This document shows, one piece after another, positions 46,673 through 55,835 of a stretch of DNA of 64,000 nucleotides. Both the position numbers and the translations under genes were made by a program. This DNA is from Phycisphaerae bacterium. Lineage in GTDB: Bacteria > Planctomycetota > Phycisphaerae > Phycisphaerales > UBA1924. The first letter of the stretch is position 1. The number at the start of each line of letters is the position of its first letter. Where the stretch lies: contig JAUIHS010000001.1 in NCBI GenBank assembly GCA_030432255.1, positions 62,001-126,000 on the forward strand, given 5' to 3'. The notes under the pieces were generated by a model. It was not told where the DNA came from, ran no database searches, and saw only the letters and a list, made by a program, of their open reading frames with translations.

Positions 46673-48592
46673 TCATTCATCCACGGTCTCAGTGGTAGCG
46701 GGATGATTGTGGATCCGCTTGCTCTCCGGCTGACCGTAGAGTTGCGGCATCAGGTAGAGCCCGCGTTCAGCGGGGCCCTTGTGCATTTCAACAGGGGCGC
46801 CCATCTGCTGAACGAAGCGGTCATTCCTTCTGGCCTTGACTTCCCACGACACCTTCATGCCGGGCATGCCGCCGGCAATCGTGAAGACGCCGTGTTCGAT
46901 CTCGGAGGCGATGTGCAGGAGTGGCGCGGGACCGCCGATCGCGGTGAGCTGATACCGGAAGTCCGCGTTGATCAATTCGAAGTAGTCAGGAAGCCTGACC
47001 GCGGCTTCGCCATCTGCATTCAACTGCACAACGCCGTTGTAGACGTTCTGAGGTTCGGGAGATTCCAGGCTGTAATGCAGGAGGTACTTCTCTTCCGGGT
47101 CAGCCGGGTGATCGATCATGAACGTCTTGGTGCCGGAGGCGCCAATTCTTCCCGCGGCAAAGACGCCGTACGCTGCCGGGCTCGATCCCGAAGCGCCGAA
47201 GACGCCATAGTTCGGGTTGCCTGAACCGGTTGCTTCTCCGTACACGCCGTAGCCCGAGTTGACCTTGCCATGGACGCCGACGCTGGCACCGGAGCCCGTG
47301 TTCTCCGCATGAATCGCCGTGCTGTTAGCGCTGAACGACCTTACATCGAGGCGAGCTGTGGGTGCGGTGGTCCCGATGCCCACTCTTCCGTTCCCTTTCC
47401 AGGTCATGATGCTGCCAAGGCCGCCAATGTTCGTGGCCAGAGATATGAAATTCTCACCGTCCACGGGAGTGAACCCGCTGCTGAACCAGAAGCTCAGGCT
47501 GGGTCCTTCTCCAAAGCCGAGCATCGGGACACCGTCGGCGCTTCCGACATTCTCAATCGACAGCAGCGCATCCGGGTCGAGTGATCGAATGCCGACACGT
47601 CCGCCGTCGGGCTGAAGCAGGAGATCGACAGGCTGGAGCATGTCATAGTCATAGCCGGCAATGACGGGCAGGCCGAGTGAGCCTTCGTTCCACAGTCGCA
47701 GCCCCGATCCCGCGCCGACCGGCAGGTTGCCGCCGCCGTTGCCACTGAGCCAGAGCGCACCGTCCTGAATGTGCATGGCGGCAGCGGGATCGGTCGTTCC
47801 GACGCCTACGTTTCCATCAAACCCGATGGTGACCTGGGCGGGGAACTGGTTGCCCAGCGAAAGTGCGCCGGTCTGCTCCAGCGCGACCGTGCTCCCGATG
47901 GTCTGGCCCATCTCTCCAACACCAATGAGTCGAAGCGTGACGCCGCCCACATCGCTGACGAACTGGCTGATCAGCTGGTTCCCGGTGCCCGGATTCGGAC
48001 CGATGTCGCGGACTCGAAACGACCCCCCGAGCGATCCGACGATCTCAAACAGGTCGTCCGGATCCGTGGTCCCGATGCCGACGTTGCCACCGGAGAAGAA
48101 CGCTTCGTTGCTCAGATTGAGCGAGAACGCACCGTCGTCCACGCCGTCCGCAAACCCTGCCGGCTTGTTGAGGACGCCGCTCCAGTCCACGGCTTCCGTC
48201 ATCAGCGAGAACTGTGAGGAGGGGGCCGGATGGAGGGGCTGCCGCGGCGAGAGTGTCGTATAGGGGCCGGTACCATCCGGCCTGACGTCGACCTCGAGCC
48301 ACCGGGCGGCGCCGACGAACTCAGGGCCGAAGTCCAGTTCAACAGTGAACAGGCCGTCGGTGATCGCGATGTTCGGTACGACGATCTGAGACCCTCGCTG
48401 CGTCCCTCCAGTGACTTCGTCATAAAGACGGAAACGCACATCATAGACGCCCTCGGTAGCCGCACCGGACTCTCTGAGCTGCCCCTGGTAGGTGAACGCG
48501 GTGCCCTCCGGTACGACGCCTGCATCCAATACTGCAGAAAACAACAACACGCCAGCGGATACCACAGTGCGGGGCCAGCCGTTCAAAAACAT
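46673..48592 (-). CDS. Secreted tail-fibre-like protein, YQG family (cassette C, first copy)
   Basis: 639 aa; GAGGATG ribosome site 7 nt before ATG 48592; signal peptide MFLNGWPRTVVSAGVLLFSA. The N-terminal domain shows AFTYQGQLRESGAATEG, RFRLYDEVTGGTQRGSQ and LSPRQPLHPAPSSQF. The stalk region has NVGIGTTDPDDLFEIVG, NVGVGTTDPAAAMHIQDG and GYGVYGEATGSGNPNYGVFG. The conserved C-terminal head has KTFMIDHPADPEEKYLLHYS and MKVSWEVKARRNDRFVQQMG. It heads the three-gene operon that ends with giant protein C. Its pairing with a second copy suggests a hetero-oligomeric stalk or recent duplication. Confidence 0.78.
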   Translation of the reverse strand: MFLNGWPRTVVSAGVLLFSAVLDAGVVPEGTAFTYQGQLRESGAATEGVYDVRFRLYDEVTGGTQRGSQIVVPNIAITDGLFTVELDFGPEFVGAARWLEVDVRPDGTGPYTTLSPRQPLHPAPSSQFSLMTEAVDWSGVLNKPAGFADGVDDGAFSLNLSNEAFFSGGNVGIGTTDPDDLFEIVGSLGGSFRVRDIGPNPGTGNQLISQFVSDVGGVTLRLIGVGEMGQTIGSTVALEQTGALSLGNQFPAQVTIGFDGNVGVGTTDPAAAMHIQDGALWLSGNGGGNLPVGAGSGLRLWNEGSLGLPVIAGYDYDMLQPVDLLLQPDGGRVGIRSLDPDALLSIENVGSADGVPMLGFGEGPSLSFWFSSGFTPVDGENFISLATNIGGLGSIMTWKGNGRVGIGTTAPTARLDVRSFSANSTAIHAENTGSGASVGVHGKVNSGYGVYGEATGSGNPNYGVFGASGSSPAAYGVFAAGRIGASGTKTFMIDHPADPEEKYLLHYSLESPEPQNVYNGVVQLNADGEAAVRLPDYFELINADFRYQLTAIGGPAPLLHIASEIEHGVFTIAGGMPGMKVSWEVKARRNDRFVQQMGAPVEMHKGPAERGLYLMPQLYGQPESKRIHNHPATTETVDE

Positions 48593-48668
48593 CTGTACAT
48601 CCTCGAATTCTTGCGGTCACGGTGCACCGAGCACACCGTCTCAGTCAGCAGTCACACACCCGAGCCAC

Positions 48669-48696
48669 AGAATAGAGTCAACGGGAGAGCGATCAA
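48669..48696 (-). promoter_or_regulatory. Candidate sigma-70-like promoter of the cassette C operon
   Basis: On the minus strand, TTGATC (48696-48691) and TATTCT (48674-48669) are separated by 16 bp and lie about 80 bp upstream of ATG 48592. The match is only moderate, but the placement suits the head of the three-gene operon. Confidence 0.35.
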
Positions 48697-48764
48697 AGAA
48701 CAAACCAATTGATTACTCGGAATGACTTCCATGAAACAGCCCGTTTCGCGGCAAGATGGGACAA

Positions 48765-48781
48765 ATGGGTTCTCAACCCAT
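48765..48781 (-). terminator. Hairpin downstream of the DUF2200 gene
   Basis: ATGGGTT and AACCCAT form a perfect 7-bp stem around a 3-nt loop. It is followed on the minus strand by TTTGTCCCATCTT, which is moderately T-rich, and lies 68 bp past the DUF2200 stop. A second weaker hairpin (ACACCG/CGGTGT, 48837-48857) straddles that stop. Confidence 0.38.
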
Positions 48782-48848
48782 GACGGCTGGCGTGGACAGT
48801 CACGCGACTGGAATCTTCGCCGTTCACCGACACCGGACACCGTCCCGA

Positions 48849-49217
48849 CTACGGTGTGCGCAGGATCTTCTCCATGGCCTTGCCCTTTGCAAGTTCGTCC
48901 ACGATCTTGTCGAGATAGCGTGCCTTTCTCGTGAGCGGAGTCTCGATGTCCTCGACTCGATAGCCGCAGATGACGCCCTTGATCAGGTGCGCATTCGGGT
49001 TCAGCGTCGCCTGCTGAAAGAACTCCTCGAAGGTTGCCGTGCCATCAATGTGCTTCTGCAGTTGCTTCTCGCTGAAGCCCGTCAGCCAGCAGATCACCTG
49101 GTGCAGTTCTTCGCGCGTGCGGCCCTTCTTTTCGATCTTCGTCACGTAGTGCGGATAGACAGAAGCGAAGGTCATTCTGGCAATGCGCTCGTCATGTTCG
49201 GGTGTCGTCGTCGGCAT
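48849..49217 (-). CDS. DUF2200 family protein
   Basis: About 122 aa from ATG 49217, which has a GGAGAG ribosome site. The chain matches the DUF2200 family along its whole length: [58 protein letters not shown] and [20 protein letters not shown]. It is a small soluble protein with no signal peptide or catalytic motif, and the family has no established function. It is isolated among exported proteins, with its own likely transcription unit. The upstream in-frame extension to 49286 is not conserved in the family. Confidence 0.9.
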   Translation of the reverse strand: MPTTTPEHDERIARMTFASVYPHYVTKIEKKGRTREELHQVICWLTGFSEKQLQKHIDGTATFEEFFQQATLNPNAHLIKGVICGYRVEDIETPLTRKARYLDKIVDELAKGKAMEKILRTP

Positions 49218-49381
49218 GTCTGCTCTCCATCGATGGACTGTCCGGCAAAGCCACGAGGCGAGAGCCATGTTATCGGCAGTGTGCACCGGGTTGGGATCAG
49301 TGCGCGGCAGTTCAGCAATGAAAACGCCGCCGAGTCTCCTCGGCGGCGTCGTGAGCGAGTCACTGGGTTGATCGGGTGGTG

Positions 49382-51769
49382 TCAGCAGGCCGTATCCCAG
49401 TTCGCGAGCACGGCGTTGAGATCATCGAAGTCCACATCACCATCTCCGTCAGTGTCGCCGGAGGTGAAAGGAGCGACCGTCGTATCCCATGAGCTGAGCA
49501 CGGTGTTGAGGTCATCGAAGTCCACATCGCCATCATTGTCGACATCACCGACACAGAGTTCCTCGTCGCAGGAGACAAGGCGAATCGTGACGGCGTCCAC
49601 ACCCGCTTCGACCACGCTGCCGTCACCAAGATCGGATGCGGTAAAGCGAACGCGCATGTTGCTGGTCGGAACGATGGTGTCCTCGATGCGGTGCTCAACA
49701 AGGTTCCAACCACCGCTGGTGCCGGCGCCGGTAGGCCCGACAGTTTCGAGGGTGGTCCAGGAGGAGCCACCGTTGTTGCTGATCTCGACCACGAAAGTAT
49801 CTGCATTGGGTGCAGCGCCGAAGTCATTGGAGTACCAGCGGTAGTACGACAGAAATGCCGTCGAGTCAGTGCCACCGGCCGCATCCAGAACTGGCGAGGT
49901 CAGGATCGTCGAACCGCCGTCAACATCCGTGTTGGTGTCCGGAATGTTGCCGTTGTCGGTGACGAAACAGAAGCCGCCGCCGATCGTCTCAGCATCGGCT
50001 GCGGGGTCGCCGCGATCTCCGTTGTTGGGAATCGCGCGCTCCCATTGCCCGTCTGTCGCGTTTCCGGAAACTGCCCAGCCGAGGTTCGTGTCGAAGGAAT
50101 CAGAGAAGGTGTCGGCGTCGTTGTCGGCGCTCAACACGCTGAAGGATGAACCGGGCGCACCTGACGGCAGGGTTGCCATGGTCCCCGACTGCAACTCAAA
50201 GGACACATAGAACGCGATGTCTGTCAGGCAGTCTGAGGCGGGGAATGTGGCCGTGAAGGTCGTCCCGGAGTCCTGGGACAGTGCCACCTGCTGGAATCCG
50301 GAGCCGGTATCGACATGGAAAGTCCCACTGCCGGGAACGACCGGGTCTTCCGGGGAAGGCACGATCTCGACCGCGAGCGTGTCGCCGCCTGCCGGAGACA
50401 CGAGGTCAGGCACTCCGTTTGGCAATGCGATCTCAAACCCGGTGACGAACACCCCACCCCGTGCTTCGATAGCGCTTCGGTAAACCGCGGTTCCGGTCCA
50501 CCACGAGATGTCGCCGTAGACACTGGTGCTTGTGGTGCCTCCTGAGAGGACGCCTGCGATGACCCATTCGCTCCCGAACTGAACGAGCACCGGGCCGCCA
50601 CTGTCACCGGGCGCCGTGGTTGCCTCGAATTGAACCGGGGTCGGACTGCTGCCTGAGATGGTGTTGGCGCCGCCCGAACCGTCGTCGAAGTCGGTCGAGA
50701 TGATGTTGGATCCACTGGTGCCCGCCGGGCTGCCGTAGACATCGATGATGTTCTCGCCGCCCCAACGGAAGCCATCGGCCGAGAAGCCATGTCCGCTGCT
50801 GCCGAGGCCGTTGTACCCGTACCCGAGCGTTGCGCAGAGCATGCCCTCAAGGGCATCGGTCTCATCGATCAAGCGCATGGGTTCGGCGATGTTTGAAGGG
50901 ACCGCTGAGGTCAGCGTCAGGATGGAGACGTCTCCGCCGTCCAACAGCGAACCGCTCCCGGCCGGAAGGAATGAAGACTGCACAGTCGCGTTGAAGATGC
51001 CGCCGCCACCAGCATTGTCACCGAAGACAATGGTGTCGCCCGCACCCACACCACAATGCCGCGCACAGAGGACGACGTTGTCAGCGATCAGTGTGCCGGT
51101 GCATCCGAAGTCCACTTCGACGACGGCATCGAACGGGGCCGCGTAGGCCCGTGAGCCCGCGGCCCCGATGGTGTTGTTGATGACGATTCGGGGGAAGACA
51201 CCGCCGGCGTTCTCCGGGGTGTACTCCTTGGTGTCGATCTGACGCTGCGAAAGCACGGCGCCCGTGGTCGCATCAAGGACGGTCTCCAGGTGCGTCGGAC
51301 TGGCCGCGCGACCGCTATCGGCGAGGTCGGTCGTCACTTCCCACGCGAGGATGGCCTCGCGGCCGAGCCGGAACCAGACGAGATCGGCGTCCGAGGCGAT
51401 CTCATCCGGCGTCATTGCTTCCGCCGCGGCGACCGCCTGATCCAGAGCAAGCCCCGGATCGTCCTGGCGCAGAAGGAGGTGCTGGGTGGAGTCATGCAGG
51501 ACCTGCTGCACGGTTCCGTCCGGCTCTTCGACCACGATGACGCGTGATCCGTGCAGCCGCAGACCGTTGATGTAGGTCTGGAACACGATCGAACCCTCGG
51601 CCGCGTGCTTGTCCGCATCGACTCGTTCGATCCGGAAACTGCCTTCCTGGAGATAGGCCGTGGACTCCCGCTCGGCGAGGAACGCCCGTGCGGTGGTTTC
51701 GTCTCCCAGGCAGAGGTTGCCGGCCCACAGGCCGCCAATCAATGCTACTGCTGTCAGTCTGGACATCAT
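49382..51769 (-). CDS. Secreted trypsin-like (S1) serine protease with GC-type dockerin
   Basis: About 795 aa. Adjacent ATGs at 51769 and 51766 both precede the signal peptide ([21 protein letters not shown]). Residues about 30-180 look like an FTP/PepSY-type propeptide ([38 protein letters not shown]). The protease domain shows the S1 triad in order: His238 (CARHCGVG), Asp280 (GGDVSILTL) and Ser390 ([11 protein letters not shown]). A jelly-roll, MAM-like region follows ([35 protein letters not shown]). The C-terminal dockerin-like pair has loops [18 protein letters not shown] and [18 protein letters not shown] and ends in Cys. It is probably exported, self-processed and tethered at the surface. 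It stands alone in its unit. Confidence 0.88.
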   Translation of the reverse strand: MMSRLTAVALIGGLWAGNLCLGDETTARAFLAERESTAYLQEGSFRIERVDADKHAAEGSIVFQTYINGLRLHGSRVIVVEEPDGTVQQVLHDSTQHLLLRQDDPGLALDQAVAAAEAMTPDEIASDADLVWFRLGREAILAWEVTTDLADSGRAASPTHLETVLDATTGAVLSQRQIDTKEYTPENAGGVFPRIVINNTIGAAGSRAYAAPFDAVVEVDFGCTGTLIADNVVLCARHCGVGAGDTIVFGDNAGGGGIFNATVQSSFLPAGSGSLLDGGDVSILTLTSAVPSNIAEPMRLIDETDALEGMLCATLGYGYNGLGSSGHGFSADGFRWGGENIIDVYGSPAGTSGSNIISTDFDDGSGGANTISGSSPTPVQFEATTAPGDSGGPVLVQFGSEWVIAGVLSGGTTSTSVYGDISWWTGTAVYRSAIEARGGVFVTGFEIALPNGVPDLVSPAGGDTLAVEIVPSPEDPVVPGSGTFHVDTGSGFQQVALSQDSGTTFTATFPASDCLTDIAFYVSFELQSGTMATLPSGAPGSSFSVLSADNDADTFSDSFDTNLGWAVSGNATDGQWERAIPNNGDRGDPAADAETIGGGFCFVTDNGNIPDTNTDVDGGSTILTSPVLDAAGGTDSTAFLSYYRWYSNDFGAAPNADTFVVEISNNGGSSWTTLETVGPTGAGTSGGWNLVEHRIEDTIVPTSNMRVRFTASDLGDGSVVEAGVDAVTIRLVSCDEELCVGDVDNDGDVDFDDLNTVLSSWDTTVAPFTSGDTDGDGDVDFDDLNAVLANWDTAC

Positions 51770-52070
51770 GACTCTCAGAACCTCCATAAGCGCAGCCGGC
51801 GAGTTGAGGATATGCCCAAGTCGGCCCACGAATGGCCTCCAGGTCCTCGTCCAAAGGGCATCGCTGCTGCCTTCTGAATGAAGATACAGGCAATTCCAGC
51901 AGATCTCACCGCTGATAGCGCGGCAACGGGTGACGAATATCGGTGAGTTTCTGACGGTCCAATAAAGGGCGGCTCACCAGAAGTCCCATTCCAACGATTC
52001 CGGGACTCCGGGCGTGATCAGCGATCATGCAGTATGTCCGCCGCGCGTCTTTCGAAACCGAGACTCACAC
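51770..52070. other. Intergenic stretch without a supported gene
   Basis: These 301 bp separate the protease start from the stop of the truncated giant paralogue. No coding frame with homology, tRNA or strong hairpin is visible. It should hold the protease promoter, but I could not place one with confidence. Confidence 0.4.
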
Positions 52071-53741
52071 TCAGCACTCGGTATCCCAGGCACCGAGGAC
52101 GATGTTGAGGTCTTCGAAGTCGACAAGATTGTCGCCGTTGGCATCGCCGGGGCATGGTGGGGGGATGACGATGCCTCGGACAATCACGTTGTCGATGCCG
52201 AAGTTGCTGGATGGTGAGTTGCCACCGTATGAGAACCTGAGTCGTGCGGTGCTGAGGTCGGTCGAAGTGACGGTTGCATAGCCGGGCGCCTGCCAGCCGA
52301 AGTCTCCGGGTTCCGGGCTGACCCAGGAACCGCTCGGTCCACCAGCGCTCGCATAGACTGTCGTGCCGGATGCGCCATTGAGTTGGACCGAGAGACTCCG
52401 GTTCTCACCGGCACTGCTCGCCGAGATCCAGTCCCATTCGACTTCCGTGATGCGGAACATGGTGCCGGCGGGTGCGGCGATGTCGAATTGATATCGATTC
52501 AGGCTGAGGTTCCACCCTGTGCTCTGCCGTGCCGCAGACCCTGGATTCCCGGGACCGAAGGCAATCGGTTGCAGTACGTTGCCCTGGTACAGTGCCATGT
52601 CGCTGACCGCTAATCCCGGAGCGGCGACATCGGGTACTGCCGTGCCGGCGCCCGCCGCACGGTTGGGCGGCCGCCGCCGTTGGGCTGGTGCCCGCGCTGG
52701 CGTCAACGGCGTGTCCGACACCCGCAGCACAGTCTCCGCCTGGGGCGACCCGATGCCGGGGTTCGTCACCACCACCACGCGATCGCCCGGCGCCGCTGCG
52801 TCTTCCGGAAGCAACTTCACCTGCAGCATGTGGGAATTCACGTATGTCGTCACCCGCACATTCCCGTCCACCCGGACCACCGCCCCTTCGCGGAAGTCCG
52901 AACCCATGATTGTGAAGTTCGAGGCCGGTGCCGACATCCACTCGCTGTCATCAAAGCCCGGTGCATTCAGCGGCACGACGTCGGGGGACACGCCAGTGAT
53001 CGTGGGTGGTCGATACGCCACCGTGAACAGGTACGGCGCAGACTCACCGCCACTGGGCATGTGCCCCTGGAATACGATGTCACCGCTGCCGTCGCGCAAC
53101 TCCTCAAAGTACCCCGTGCCGTTGGAGGGCGTGAACACCGTGACGTAGTGGGTACCCTCCAACGCCATCGCGGCGGGAAGCTCCGCCGTCAACAGCCCGG
53201 AACTTGTGAAGGTGGTCGGCAGATCCATGCCGTCAAAGCGAACGACCGAGGATGCATTGAAGTTGCCGTACTTCGGCTCTTCGTAGCCGTGGAATGTGGG
53301 CACGTGATGCGGCCCGCGCACCACCAGTTCCACAGGTCGCGCCACCGGTATGTCATCGGGATCGAAATAGTCGTCGTCCATCACCACGTCCAATGGCGAC
53401 ATCCCGTCCGGCTCCACTGAGGCAATCACTGGCACCGGGGCCGCGATCGTCAGATCGCTGGGGTTGCTCATTCCGCCTCCGGGACCGGGATTGCAGAGGG
53501 CCACCGGCACCAGCCGGGGCCGGTCATAGTTGTCCTCCGCCAGCCGCACGTTGTGGATGCCGTTGTCGACCGGCTGTACATACCGCGGCAGCGGCAGCAC
53601 CCCCGCACTCCCCACCCCCCAAAGCACCGCAGGGAAGGCCGGCAACTGGTCGAAGTCGAACATGGGGAAGTAGTCGTCGACGGGCGTGCTGGAAATCACT
53701 TCCGTCCACAACTGGTCACGCATCAGGATCCAGTAGGGACG
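52071..53741 (-). CDS. 5'-truncated giant protein paralogue (E) fused to an anchor domain and half dockerin
   Basis: Homology to the giant paralogues starts abruptly at RPYW (53741-53730), matching their RRDYW position before YFPCFDF. The signal peptide, propeller and middle region, roughly 1,000 or more residues, are missing. The Ig-like part is well kept: YFPMFDFDQLPAFPAVLWG, CNPGPGGGMSNPSDLTIAAP and GYEEPKYGNFNASSVVRFDG. Unlike the full-length copies, it continues past the normal end into a choice-of-anchor-like module (GENRSLSVQLNGASGTTVY, NFGIDNVIVRG). It closes with one EF-hand-like repeat between two cysteines (CPGDANGDNLVDFEDLNIVL). An open frame runs to 53945 but reads antisense to the neighbouring beta-helix gene. 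Without a signal peptide it is probably not exported as it stands. Confidence 0.7.
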   Translation of the reverse strand, partial: RPYWILMRDQLWTEVISSTPVDDYFPMFDFDQLPAFPAVLWGVGSAGVLPLPRYVQPVDNGIHNVRLAEDNYDRPRLVPVALCNPGPGGGMSNPSDLTIAAPVPVIASVEPDGMSPLDVVMDDDYFDPDDIPVARPVELVVRGPHHVPTFHGYEEPKYGNFNASSVVRFDGMDLPTTFTSSGLLTAELPAAMALEGTHYVTVFTPSNGTGYFEELRDGSGDIVFQGHMPSGGESAPYLFTVAYRPPTITGVSPDVVPLNAPGFDDSEWMSAPASNFTIMGSDFREGAVVRVDGNVRVTTYVNSHMLQVKLLPEDAAAPGDRVVVVTNPGIGSPQAETVLRVSDTPLTPARAPAQRRRPPNRAAGAGTAVPDVAAPGLAVSDMALYQGNVLQPIAFGPGNPGSAARQSTGWNLSLNRYQFDIAAPAGTMFRITEVEWDWISASSAGENRSLSVQLNGASGTTVYASAGGPSGSWVSPEPGDFGWQAPGYATVTSTDLSTARLRFSYGGNSPSSNFGIDNVIVRGIVIPPPCPGDANGDNLVDFEDLNIVLGAWDTEC

Positions 53742-55675
53742 GTTCTTCCTGGGCGGACGCCATGACCAGTTTGCAGGATGCCCTCGTGCTGTCACTGTCC
53801 CGACATCTGCCCGGGACTGAGATCTGGGTCGCCGCGGGTACTTACCATCCCGATGCGGCGTGCGGAGATCGATCGCGGTCATTTGCGCTGCCCGATGGCG
53901 TTGTGATCCTCGGCGGGTTCGTCGGCGGAGAGGATCATGCATCACAACGCAACCCTGATCTCAACCTCACGATTCTCTCCGGAGACTATCTTGGCGATGA
54001 TGAGGAACCTGGTGGTTTCGCGGAGAATGCCTATCACGTCGTGAGAGTCGGCGCTGTCGGACCGGAGACGGTGCTCGATGGCTTCACGATCATGGGAGGC
54101 AACGCCGACGGCTCAACATTCTCTGCCGCTCGCGGCGGCGGTGCCTGGATCGAGCATGGTTCGCCAACGTTCGTTGGCTGCCGATTCGTTTCGAATCGCT
54201 GCGGGGCTTATGGTGGCGCCGTTCACGTCGATCTCGATGCGTCTCCCACGTTCCTGGATTGCTCGTTTGCTTCGAATGAATCCGCCGGTGGAGGTGGCGC
54301 GGTCCAGATGTACAGGTGCTCCGCCACTCTGGATGGTTGCTCATTTGATGCCAACCAGGCCGTCGCGGAGGGCGGTGCAATCAGATCCCATCTCTCCTCG
54401 GTTGTCGTTCGGAATTGCGAGTTCACGCGTAATCGCTCGACGGGATCCCGGGCCGGAGCAATATCAAGTCACGACTCGGACATGGAACTTGCATCATGCC
54501 GATTCACCGAGAACCTCGCGCTTGGGCCAAACAGTGGCGGAGGTGCGATCATCAGTTCTTCGCCCATTTCCATGCGGGACTGCGTCTTCGAACGCAACGC
54601 CGCGCCCACATGGGATGGTGGCGCTGTCTGGCTCTACAGTGGTGCGAGTGCCACCATCGAAGGGTGCTCGTTCATTGAGAACACGGCGATGTTCGCTGGA
54701 GGAGCATTGCAGTCCACGGCGTCCCTTGACATACGTTCCTGCGACTTTGTCAACAACGAAGCGAACACCGAGGGCGGCGCGATTCGAATCGCGGGGGCGA
54801 CCAATGAAACCACGGTGGTGCGCTGCAGGTTTGAAGGGAACCAGTCCGCTTCGGGTGGGGCCATTCTCTGGAACGGTCCGGGGACCATATCGCACACCAC
54901 GTTCAGGTCGAACACAGCGGCACGCGGCGGAGCGCTCGACTACTACGACTCCAGTACCACCAACATCCTCGACAACTGCGAGATCACGAACTGCACGGCA
55001 ACCCTGTTCGGTGGAGGCATTTACTGTCGCATCGGCGCTGAGATCGACATTCGAAATGGAACGATCGCTTCAAATGTGGCCAACAGCAGTGGAGGCGGAA
55101 TCCAGGCCGGCACAGGTTCCGCAGTATCCCTTGCCAACAGCATCGTCTGGGACAATGGGAGTGTGCAGATCGGCGGATTCGGCTCCACGATGGCGACTGA
55201 CTCAATCGTGCAAGGTGGCTACCCCGGTGCGAACAACCTCAGTGCTGACCCGCAGTTCGAGAACGCTTCAGCGGGGAATTACTGTCTGTTGCCTGGTTCT
55301 CCTGCGATCGATTCCGGGGCGAACGCTTCGATCCTGCCCGATGCGCTCGATGTGGATGGGGATGGCGATGTTACTGAACTCACACCGGTCGACCTTCGAG
55401 GCAATCCCCGTCGGGTCGACGATCCGGCGAGCCCCGACACTGGCAACGGTGGCGTCCCACTGGTCGATCGAGGCGCCCATGAGTTCCTGCCCGGAGCATG
55501 CCCCGGCGACACGAACGGCGACAGCCAGGTCGACTTCGCTGACCTGAACGTACTTCTCGATGACTGGAACCAGTTCGCCGCGAGCTCATCCGCAGATCTG
55601 AACTGCGACGGTCTGGTGAACTTCACCGATCTTGAGATCCTGCTGGAGAACTGGGCAACCGTATGCGGCATCTAG
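53738..55675 (+). CDS. 5'-truncated beta-helix protein with GC-type dockerin
   Basis: Recognisable protein begins at DGSSWADAMTSLQDALVLS (53738), the usual start of a planctomycete-type parallel beta-helix unit, which normally follows a signal peptide and a short lead. Those parts are absent. The helix region has EIWVAAGTYHPDAACGD, ILGGFVGGEDHASQRNPDLN, VLDGFTIMGGNADGS and many GG-rich turns, ending SPAIDSGANAS. The dockerin-like tail has CPGDTNGDSQVDFADLNVLL and DLNCDGLVNFTDLEILL. The first internal ATG is at 53762. The open frame further left is antisense to the truncated giant gene and is not real. Likely a remnant that lost its export signal in a rearrangement. Confidence 0.7.
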   Translation, partial: DGSSWADAMTSLQDALVLSLSRHLPGTEIWVAAGTYHPDAACGDRSRSFALPDGVVILGGFVGGEDHASQRNPDLNLTILSGDYLGDDEEPGGFAENAYHVVRVGAVGPETVLDGFTIMGGNADGSTFSAARGGGAWIEHGSPTFVGCRFVSNRCGAYGGAVHVDLDASPTFLDCSFASNESAGGGGAVQMYRCSATLDGCSFDANQAVAEGGAIRSHLSSVVVRNCEFTRNRSTGSRAGAISSHDSDMELASCRFTENLALGPNSGGGAIISSSPISMRDCVFERNAAPTWDGGAVWLYSGASATIEGCSFIENTAMFAGGALQSTASLDIRSCDFVNNEANTEGGAIRIAGATNETTVVRCRFEGNQSASGGAILWNGPGTISHTTFRSNTAARGGALDYYDSSTTNILDNCEITNCTATLFGGGIYCRIGAEIDIRNGTIASNVANSSGGGIQAGTGSAVSLANSIVWDNGSVQIGGFGSTMATDSIVQGGYPGANNLSADPQFENASAGNYCLLPGSPAIDSGANASILPDALDVDGDGDVTELTPVDLRGNPRRVDDPASPDTGNGGVPLVDRGAHEFLPGACPGDTNGDSQVDFADLNVLLDDWNQFAASSSADLNCDGLVNFTDLEILLENWATVCGI

Positions 55676-55835
55676 GAATGTCAGTGCCAATCCGAATTGA
55701 GCGCCCGCGCAGAAGCTGATTGGCAATAGCCGAATCACGATGCGACAATTGGCACTGCAGGAGGGCAGCGCATCTCCGCGGAGTTCAGCGTCGTGCTACC
55801 GAATCACTGTGATGGTGCGACTGCGGACGGGCCGC

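Noticed and set aside
53294-53737. Leftward extension of the beta-helix reading frame
   Set aside because: It reads antisense to the Ig-like domains of the truncated giant protein and has an arginine- and proline-rich composition unlike a secreted N-terminus.
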